Shown here one piece after another: positions 1 through 7,500 of a stretch of 11,026 nucleotides of DNA. A program made the translations under genes and the position numbers. Numbering within the stretch: the first letter of the stretch is position 1; the number at the start of each line of letters is the position of its first letter. Under the pieces are notes generated by a model. That model was not told the origin of the DNA. It was given only the letters and a program-made list of their open reading frames with translations, and searched no databases. Origin of the DNA: JAJFTV01 sp964426355 (GTDB lineage Bacteria > Chloroflexota > Anaerolineae > Anaerolineales > Anaerolineaceae); NCBI GenBank assembly GCA_964426355.1, contig CAYRRA010000150.1:1-11026 (forward strand). The letters run 5' to 3'.

Positions 1-1735
1 GTGCGCGATCACCCACCTTCGGCGTGCCGCTTTTTACATGCCCCGAAAGCAATATCACGCCAGCCGCAGGTCGATGCGATGTTTCGATTTGAATAACCCA
101 ATCTTCGTTCTCAGCCACAACAAAACCTTGATCAGCCACCTGTCCACCAGATTCGATATAGAAAGGTGTATCAGAGATGATCAATGTAACTTGCTGACCG
201 TCTTTAACAAAATTTTTCTCCTCTCCATCCTGTACCAACGCCAGCAATTCAACTCTGGTGGACATTTGTGAATAGGGGTCGTATTTCACTCCGGCTTTCT
301 CAAGCTTGCCAGCATCAATCAGCCGATCCAAAATCAAGGAGAAAAACTCTGCCTGATCTCCCCCCATACTGCCAAAAGTTTTACCCGCTGCTGAAATCAA
401 CCTGTGATTTTCCATAGCCTTTCGAAAACCATTTACATCTACATCAAATCCATTTTCTCTGGAGATATCGCGCGTGATTTCAAGAGGAAGCCCGTGCGTG
501 GCATACAGCTCAAAAGCATCTTGACCGGTCAATTCTGTTTCGTTTTGCGTTTTTAGCTGAGCCAGCAGCTCAGAAAGATGGGAAAGACCCACTTCAACGG
601 TACGGCTAAATCTTTTTTCTTCACGCAGAATCTGATCAATAATAATCTCACGGTTCTTCACCAATTCAGGGTAAGCATCGCCAAAACGATTCACCACAAT
701 ATCAGCAAGTGTGTACAGGAAAGGCTCCACCAACCCGATTTTGCTTCCAAATAAGGCTGCCCTACGGATAATCATCCGGCAAACATAGTTTCTGCCGATG
801 TTTCCTGGATTGACACCGTCCGCAATCAAAAAAACCGCAGAACGAATATGATCTGCAATCACGCGATACGGAGTGATATCTTTATCCATTTCGTCATCCG
901 TGTGACCGGTCATTTTCTGTATTCCCTGCAATATGGGCATGAATAAATCAGTGCGGTAGTTGGAAGTTTTCTGCTGCAAAATCGAAACAATTCTTTCAAA
1001 CCCCATTCCGGTATCCACGTGTTTTTGTGGAAGAGGTTCAAAATCAGTTTCGCTTGACCGATTGTATTGGATAAAAACTAGATTCCAAATCTCAAGAAAC
1101 CTGCGGCAGTCTCCATTGACTGAACAAACATGCCCTTCAACATGCTTTTTATCACACCGGTCAGGTCCCAAATCAAAATGAATTTCACTGCACGGACCAC
1201 AGGGACCCGTTTCAGCCATCTCCCAAAGGTTATCTTTCCTTCCGCTGAAAAGGATATGCGAAGGGATGATACCGGGCTGGCTTTTCCAGTATTCAAAGGC
1301 TTCTTCATCAGTAGGAATTTGACCTTTCTCGTCTTTAAAGCAGGTTACCCATAGTTTACCTGGTTCAATTTGCCACACCTCAGTCAGTAATTCCCAAGCC
1401 CAGGAAATAGCTTCTTTCTTGTAATAATCTCCAAAAGACCAATTACCCAACATCTCGAAAAAAGTATGATGGGTATCATCACGTCCCACATCATCTAAAT
1501 CGTTGTGTTTTCCAGCTACTCGCATACATTTTTGAGAATTTACAGCTCGTGTGTAAGAGCGGCGGTCAGTGCCGAGAAAAATCTCTTTAAACTGCACCAT
1601 CCCAGCATTGGTAAATAGCAATGTCTGATCCTCGCCAGGTACCAATGAAGCAGAAGGTACAAAAGTATGCCCTTTTGATACAAAAAAATCAATAAATGTT
1701 TTTCGAATTTCGGAACCGCTCAAACCTGTTTTCAT
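1..1735 (-). CDS. alaS: Alanyl-tRNA synthetase, N-terminal 578 residues (cut by left window edge)
   Basis: Class II aminoacyl-tRNA synthetase that charges tRNA-Ala with alanine in the cytoplasm. The minus strand is open from ATG at 1735 to the window edge. Visible landmarks: an N-terminal GSEIRKTFIDFFVSKGHT start, FTNAGMVQFK (about 41-50), KCMRVAGKHNDLDDVG (69-84), HHTFFEMLGNWSFGDYY (89-105), the Cys-containing ETGPCGPCSEIHFD (175-188), motif 3 DTGMGFER (241-248), GNIGRNYVCRMIIRRA (311-326), and the first part of the editing domain, FYIESGGQVADQG (525-537). Bacterial AlaS is usually about 870-900 residues, so the rest of the editing domain with its metal-binding HxxxH, and the C-Ala domain, lie left of position 1. 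GGAG at 1746-1743, 7 nt before the ATG, supports the start. The gene follows the terminator of the protease operon and has its own likely promoter. Identity is very secure; only the 3' part is missing. Confidence 0.98.
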   Translation of the reverse strand, partial: MKTGLSGSEIRKTFIDFFVSKGHTFVPSASLVPGEDQTLLFTNAGMVQFKEIFLGTDRRSYTRAVNSQKCMRVAGKHNDLDDVGRDDTHHTFFEMLGNWSFGDYYKKEAISWAWELLTEVWQIEPGKLWVTCFKDEKGQIPTDEEAFEYWKSQPGIIPSHILFSGRKDNLWEMAETGPCGPCSEIHFDLGPDRCDKKHVEGHVCSVNGDCRRFLEIWNLVFIQYNRSSETDFEPLPQKHVDTGMGFERIVSILQQKTSNYRTDLFMPILQGIQKMTGHTDDEMDKDITPYRVIADHIRSAVFLIADGVNPGNIGRNYVCRMIIRRAALFGSKIGLVEPFLYTLADIVVNRFGDAYPELVKNREIIIDQILREEKRFSRTVEVGLSHLSELLAQLKTQNETELTGQDAFELYATHGLPLEITRDISRENGFDVDVNGFRKAMENHRLISAAGKTFGSMGGDQAEFFSLILDRLIDAGKLEKAGVKYDPYSQMSTRVELLALVQDGEEKNFVKDGQQVTLIISDTPFYIESGGQVADQGFVVAENEDWVIQIETSHRPAAGVILLSGHVKSGTPKVGDRA

Positions 1736-1780
1736 TAGAAAACTCCAAAAGTTAACTCAAAGATTTGATTAAGATGAATT

Positions 1781-1786
1781 ATTATA
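1781..1786 (-). promoter_or_regulatory. Probable alaS -10 box (TATAAT)
   Basis: The minus strand reads GGTATATAATAATTC here, giving a perfect TATAAT about 46 nt before the alaS start, just after the upstream operon's terminator. A housekeeping-sigma promoter is expected in this short gap because the terminator should isolate alaS. No good -35 hexamer is seen at 16-18 nt spacing (the sequence there is CTCGAT or CCTCGA), and TTGATA lies too close to serve. The call therefore rests on the -10 box and its position. The predicted leader would be roughly 40 nt and carries the GGAG Shine-Dalgarno. I see no riboswitch or T-box-like structure in it. Confidence 0.45.
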
Positions 1787-1810
1787 TACCGATTTATCAA
1801 AATATCGAGG

Positions 1811-1853
1811 GAAAATAAAAATCCCCCATTGGCAAAAACACCGATGGAGGATT
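1811..1853 (-). terminator. Intrinsic terminator of the protease operon
   Basis: On the minus strand the arms AATCCTCCATCGG and CCAATGGGGGATT (1853-1841 and 1832-1820) pair over 13 positions with one G-T wobble and one C-A mismatch. They enclose an 8-nt loop (TGTTTTTG) and are followed by a T-rich run (TTTTTATTTT). The hairpin begins 11 nt after the stop codon of the protease gene, which is the classical position. It separates the operon from alaS. Confidence 0.88.
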
Positions 1854-1864
1854 AGTCATTCGGA

Positions 1865-4516
1865 CTACCGTGATACAGTTACTTTTTCAACCGTTCCATC
1901 GCTTCCGATCCTTGCCCGCATATAGTGATGGTGTATCTTTTTCGATACAGGAACCGCTTTGCTCACAGTGACGACATAATGTCCGCTTGCGCTCTTTCTG
2001 ACACTTTTACGCCTGGGGTTTACCTGGTTATCTGCTTGATTATCAAACCCAACTGTCGAAACCAGGTCTTGAGGACAAACATGAATATCAACCTCTTCCA
2101 AACCAGGCAGATAGACCTCCGCTATTCTTTTCACCTCATGCAGTATCCCAGGAGAGACTCTGGCGTTTTGACTTGCCAGGTCTTCATTATCCGAAAGATA
2201 GGCAACACTGGGCACGGGCAATCGCTTCATAATCCTCTTGTTGGTTACACCAACCACATTCACACTGGTCAAAGGATCGCCCAACAGGATAAATGAAAGC
2301 AAAGTTTTTTGGTCTTCTCCGTCCAAAAACCCTTGCCGTTTGTCCATTTCTTTCGCCAATTCCAGCTTTGCTTTTGAAAAAGCCTCTCCCACGGTTGTAC
2401 TATTCAACAAATTCTTCCAGAAAAGATTAGCCAGCAAATCAGCGCCTATCAACGGCGTATCAATAGAACCGTATGAAATACAGGTTGACCCAATAAAAAC
2501 GGACGTTCCCAACCCCAAATACTTTAATGCAATAGATTCGTTTTCCAATTTTCCTTCAATAAGTGCACCATAACAAGCTTCACTAAACACGATTTCGGGC
2601 GCAGCTCCATTCTTAGACAATTCAGCAGGGCTCAACGCAACAGGATAATCCGACTGGCTTTCAGTATCGCCGGGGATCCGTTGCCCATACCACTCAGGGC
2701 TATCATCCAATCCATGAAGATTGAAATAATTAAATTTCGCTGTAGTCAGTTTTCCTGGATGAATACTACCTGATTTTTCAGGTGGAGAAATGAACAACTT
2801 TTGCCCGTTGCCAATCGTACGAAATGCTGCTTGAGAGGCATTTTGCCAGATAGCTGCGCTATAACCGAATGCGCTACCGCCTTTTCCACTTTTTTTCGTC
2901 ATGGTTCTAATGGACGATTGAAAAATTTGCATCAGGTTCAAAATGCGCTGCCAGATCGATTGGGCTTCCTGTTTCGTTTGGTGTCGGGATATAGCGGCTC
3001 GGATTTGGCTGAGCAATAAACCTGCATCATTCCCGCGATCGCCGGTCATACGCCCGACAGACCATTCCTGGACAAAGTAGTTTCCATCCATCGCCCCATA
3101 CGGGTTATCAGATGCAACGGCATCGTCCATGTCATCGGTTGGGTTGGGTAACCGATGATAGGGAACAATGTCAGGACCACCGACAATCAATAGCGCTCCA
3201 ATCATTTCTCCTTTTTTTGCCAGCGCTTGATCCAAATCGACCAATGCTTTTTTAATCTTCCAAGGATCCGCCACATCACCCTCTACAACCGCTAATCCAT
3301 AGCTCACCATATTGGCTGAATCATCAGGATAAAACACAACGGAGTCCCAACCCATTTTGCTTTTCACGGTACTGGAAAGCTGCCTCATTTCGGTATCCAG
3401 CACTAAAAATGTCTGTCTGCCGTATTTCTCTGTGATTTTCTTTTTCAAAGAAAGAATGACATAAACAGGATAACGACCATCGGTTCGCTTCAAATCAGGT
3501 TGTTTCAGCTTTTTTGACATTTTCTCGAAAATCTCGTCCACCATGGCAATTGTTTCGTTATCACTATGAACATTGTCAAAAATGGAAACGCGTTGAGTTC
3601 GACTTACGCCACCTTCTTCGCTTTCCGTTTCATGAGAAAAATGATCCACAAACAACTCGGGAGGACCTTCTTTGGGGAATCGCTTCCCAGTGCTGACCCT
3701 CTCTCCCTCAGGTAAATTATTCAACCCGAGAAAAGAGCTCACTTCAACTGGTATTGGCAGATTAAAATCAGCTTCCAAGTGCTCTACCCATAATGATTGA
3801 TAACGGTGATGATCACCCCAAATTCTCGTTGCAACAATTCCAATCGAATCTCTAGCGACACAATCATGCAAAAGCTCGATTGCTTCCATTTCCGCCCCGT
3901 TTTCCATCAATTGATCGGCATGAAGAAGGATGAAGTTAAGGCAATCAGGAAAACGATTAAGATAGATACTGGTCAAGTGCTGATGAGCTATCTGATCACC
4001 TCGTGCCAGTACAATCCGTTGATGAAGAATGGCTGCCAGTGTAAGATTGGGCTTTTGGACAAGAACCTGGGTAATTAACCGCTCTGCATTTTCCAATTGC
4101 CCTGCAAGGTACGCCTGCCATGCAGTGCGAAATATGAAACTCCATTCGGGAATTTGGAAATCCGTATACACTGACCTGCCCATTGCATAAACGCATGCCA
4201 GGGCATCCAATGCGGAATTTGTGGTGTTTTCAGGTGATAACCGCAGGAGGAACTCTTGTGCTTCAATAAATTCAGGGTCAGTATTGCATATTAGTGATAA
4301 TACATTAACCGCTTCCTCTGTTTCCCCTTCGCTTGCCAGTACCCGCGCATGAATATACTGCATTTCCAAATCGCCGGGGTATTTTTCCAACCATAATGCA
4401 CTTAATCTACGGGAAAAGGAAAACGCCTCAGCCTGAATTGAAGCAAAAAGCAATTGTTTTATTTCATCACGTGGAATTTTCCCTTTTGACATGAAATCCA
4501 AAGTTAGGCTATTCAT
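1865..4516 (-). CDS. TPR-like / peptidase C25-CHAT family (caspase-fold) cysteine protease
   Basis: An 883-residue predicted cytoplasmic cysteine protease with no signal peptide or membrane helix. Residues about 20-250 are helical and TPR-like (for example ENAERLITQVLVQKPNL, 141-157). Residues about 255-345 form a charged linker. The protease region runs from about 345 to 755 and follows the gingipain (C25) pattern of clan CD: ALLIVGGPDIVPY (441-453), SDNPYGAMDGNYFVQEWSVGR (469-489), catalytic His in YFNLHG (His601), catalytic Cys in FSEACYGA (Cys648), GTSVFIGSTCISYGS (670-684), TVGEAFSKAK (708-717) and LLGDPLTSV (744-752). A tail of about 130 residues follows, ending in KIHHHYMRARIG and a short basic strand-like segment. 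The start at 4516 overlaps the stop of the TPR gene (ATGA). AGGAGG lies 13 nt upstream (4535-4530), a little far but strong. The C25 and CHAT families share the caspase fold; CHAT proteins are typically coupled to TPRs. The fold and dyad are well supported. The substrate is unknown. Confidence 0.88.
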   Translation of the reverse strand: MNSLTLDFMSKGKIPRDEIKQLLFASIQAEAFSFSRRLSALWLEKYPGDLEMQYIHARVLASEGETEEAVNVLSLICNTDPEFIEAQEFLLRLSPENTTNSALDALACVYAMGRSVYTDFQIPEWSFIFRTAWQAYLAGQLENAERLITQVLVQKPNLTLAAILHQRIVLARGDQIAHQHLTSIYLNRFPDCLNFILLHADQLMENGAEMEAIELLHDCVARDSIGIVATRIWGDHHRYQSLWVEHLEADFNLPIPVEVSSFLGLNNLPEGERVSTGKRFPKEGPPELFVDHFSHETESEEGGVSRTQRVSIFDNVHSDNETIAMVDEIFEKMSKKLKQPDLKRTDGRYPVYVILSLKKKITEKYGRQTFLVLDTEMRQLSSTVKSKMGWDSVVFYPDDSANMVSYGLAVVEGDVADPWKIKKALVDLDQALAKKGEMIGALLIVGGPDIVPYHRLPNPTDDMDDAVASDNPYGAMDGNYFVQEWSVGRMTGDRGNDAGLLLSQIRAAISRHQTKQEAQSIWQRILNLMQIFQSSIRTMTKKSGKGGSAFGYSAAIWQNASQAAFRTIGNGQKLFISPPEKSGSIHPGKLTTAKFNYFNLHGLDDSPEWYGQRIPGDTESQSDYPVALSPAELSKNGAAPEIVFSEACYGALIEGKLENESIALKYLGLGTSVFIGSTCISYGSIDTPLIGADLLANLFWKNLLNSTTVGEAFSKAKLELAKEMDKRQGFLDGEDQKTLLSFILLGDPLTSVNVVGVTNKRIMKRLPVPSVAYLSDNEDLASQNARVSPGILHEVKRIAEVYLPGLEEVDIHVCPQDLVSTVGFDNQADNQVNPRRKSVRKSASGHYVVTVSKAVPVSKKIHHHYMRARIGSDGTVEKVTVSR

Positions 4517-4535
4517 ACGACTATCTTTTCCTCCT
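4513..4535 (-). promoter_or_regulatory. ATGA overlap with internal Shine-Dalgarno: translational coupling of TPR protein and protease
   Basis: The TGA of the TPR gene (4515-4513) shares bases with the ATG of the protease gene (4516-4514). AGGAGG at 4535-4530 lies inside the last codons of the TPR gene. This arrangement usually couples translation, so the two proteins are probably made in linked amounts and act together. The 13-nt gap from AGGAGG to ATG is longer than optimal, which fits reinitiation by ribosomes finishing the TPR gene. Confidence 0.8.
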
Positions 4536-7500
4536 GAACATTTGTAAGAAGATTAAGTGCAACCACTGCTCCCAATCGCCGGCGAATAATAATGTCGTCA
4601 GGTGATAAGGCTGCTGCACGCTTGAGCATAGTTTCAGCGCCGGGATAATCGTGTGATTCGCGGAGCAGCAACCCAGATTCATAGTAGGGTCGAGCATCAT
4701 CAGGGAACAAACTAATCGCATGTTTATATACCGCCAACGCTTCGCCAATCTCTCGTCGCTCTTTGTGAATTTCTGCCAAATCCAGGTATGCCTGTATATC
4801 GTCAGGGTTTTCATGGATTGCATCGACGATATAATGAACTGCCAGGTCAAGCTGCCCTTTCATGCGGCTGATTTTGCCTAAAAGCAGTTTCATTTCCGGA
4901 TCGGAATCTTCTCGTTTAATCAACTCAACTGCAATATTTTCTGCCCTTTGGATGATTCCCGCATCCATGTAAGCTATCGCTAAGGCTCTTAACAAATCAT
5001 TCGTTACCTCGTTGCTTTCATAAAGCCCTTCCAGTATCGGCAGGACGCTTTTGGGACCATACAAAGCACTCTTCTTCGATACATATTCGAACATCAGTTT
5101 TTGACTCGCGTTCCCACCCAGAATCATACTTTCCAACAATTCACATGCATTTTCGATGTCCCCAGACTTTTCCAGCAGTTGACTGAGAAAGATTAATGTA
5201 GTTTCATTATCCGGGTTGATTTCAAATGCCCTTCGGGCATACGCCATTGCTGCGTCCAACTGATTGATCGATGCACTGATTTTTGCGCTAAGTAAATGCG
5301 GTGTATCCAGATTAGGAGACATTTCTTTCACTTTATCAGCACATTCAAATGCTTTTTCTGGCTCATTGCTCAAATAATAAGCTTCTCCTAAGCATTGGAG
5401 CAGGTCCGGATTGTTGATCTCCTGAACAAGGGAACCTTCAAGCACGCGCACAGCATCTTGTGCCCTCGATTGAAGGATATAATTTTGTGCTAACTCCAAA
5501 AGCCAATCAGCGTTTGCTGAAATTTTTACAGCAGTCTCCAGATGATAGGTTACATCGTCATCATTTGAGAGGGTTTTTGAAAGTTGAGCAGCAGAATAAT
5601 GCCATACAGGTTCATCATGCCAGATATTTAAAGCCTCGCTGATTGCGCGGTAAGCAATCAGGGTTTCTCCGTTGGCAGCAGCCAGTCTCGCAAAAGCTGC
5701 GTGCACTAAAGGATATTCTGATGCGGATGCGGCTGATTTTTGCGCAAGCTGTATCCCTCTTTCGGTGTCCACACCCAGAAAGCATAAAGCTCGTTGCCAT
5801 GTATTTGGAAAATATTTACCCAATTTTTCAGCAAGGGTCGAGGCTCGGCTCATCTCTCCATTCCGTCTGAAGTATCCGGCGAGGTATTCGATATCTTCGA
5901 TGCATTTCCATTGGGCGGAAATTTCATCGCTATTTAATTCATCCAAATTGAATGCCAGTTGTGCTCGCAGGAACCATCTCTCGAGGTCGTTGCTTTGCAT
6001 TTTTCCATTCATTTTCTCCAGTGTGGTTTGAACAAACACCTTAGCGGTCTCATCGACCAGATCTCGGGGCGGACGGTGTGTTATCACCTCCAGTTCACCC
6101 AGGCATAAATCCCATTCTTTGCAAAGTATCACGGCTTTCGCCAGGGCAAATTGTTCAGCCAGGTTTACTGGTTTTTGTAGGTCAGCATTCTGAAGTTCCG
6201 TTAATACTCCCTGCCAGTTAAACAGGTTTATTTCTGCTTCCCAGAGAGTAATTGAGTTCGTCTTTTGCAATTCATGAACGATATCAAAACCAAATGTGTA
6301 TCCATTTGGCTGTCTAAACGCGTTATTTCGCTCTTGTTGATAAGAAACCGCCCTTTGATACAAAGCTTTTGCGGTCTTCCAATTACCTGATATCGCCTGG
6401 TATTTCACACATACAGCAAGAACCTCAAAATTATCCGTGCTTTCAATATCGACATTTTCTAATGATCCCAACAGTTCGCTTTCTCGTTCAAGAAGTGAGC
6501 AGAGTTGGACAAAAGAACCTGAGAACGCATTATGCAAACTCTCCATTTCAATATAGTGTGACAAAGCGAAGTATTCTTCTGCCAATGAAAAATCGCCATT
6601 CGCCAGAAATATCGTCGCTGCAATATAACGCATTAACAGATCGTTCTGCCATTCAGCTTTTGTTTCAATCAATTCAGTGGCAGCCTGTTCAAAACGCTCC
6701 AGTTTCCACTGCAAAAAAATCCTGCGTGAAAGGTAGCCGTATCCCCTGTCAATATTCTCAAACCAGGCTACAGGCAAAGTCGAAAAAGTCATTCGGGCAT
6801 GCTTATTCAAATCTGCAAGCTTCCCCGCATTCTTTTCTGCCATCTGTTGTCCATATTCCAGGCACGACAAAGCAGCCAGTGGTTTTTCCATTAAATAGAG
6901 CAGATCGCATTGAAAGAAGTAAAGGTAATGATTATCCGTCATCCCATCAATAGCGGATTGAATAAATTCAAAAGCTTTAAGTAAATCACCTGTCTGCTGG
7001 TGAACAATAGAAAGCAAGAAATCCACCTCGCCAGGCACAAATCTTTCATCGACTGATAACCGGGTAAGAATTTCACCTGCTTCGGTTGTTTGGTGCAACT
7101 GGATCAGTAAGTTAACTACGCGAAAGGCAAAATTAACTTCGGGAAATTCAATCGTTCGCAGTTCATTCACCAGGTTTATTGCATCGTGCTCTTCTTTAAC
7201 TGAAAAATGTAATTCTGCGAGTTTGAGTTTCAAGCAAACATCATCTGGTCGCATTTCAAGCGCCTGTTGAAATGCTCTGATCCCAGGTTGCTCCCTTCCC
7301 AGGTCCTCGCAAAATTGTCCGTACCAGAGTAGTGCGTTAAGGTCATCTGGGTTTTTACCAGCATACTTTTCGGCGTATTGAAAAGCTGTACTTCCTATAC
7401 CGGTGGCGAGATAGGCTTCAGCAAGGAATTGATCCATTTTTGACGGATAACCCGGGTTTTGCTGTATGCATTCTTCAAAAGCAGCTACAGCCGCGCTGTA

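Noticed and set aside
1925..2573. Overlapping plus-strand open frames (123 and 111 codons) opposite the protease gene
   Set aside because: They lie opposite the conserved protease core and tail, show no recognisable motif, and are best explained as shadows of that gene.
6369..6953. Open reading frame of 194 codons on the plus strand inside the TPR gene
   Set aside because: It is antisense to a clearly coding TPR frame, has a low-complexity composition rich in Ser/Gln/Pro typical of a shadow frame, and shows no domain.
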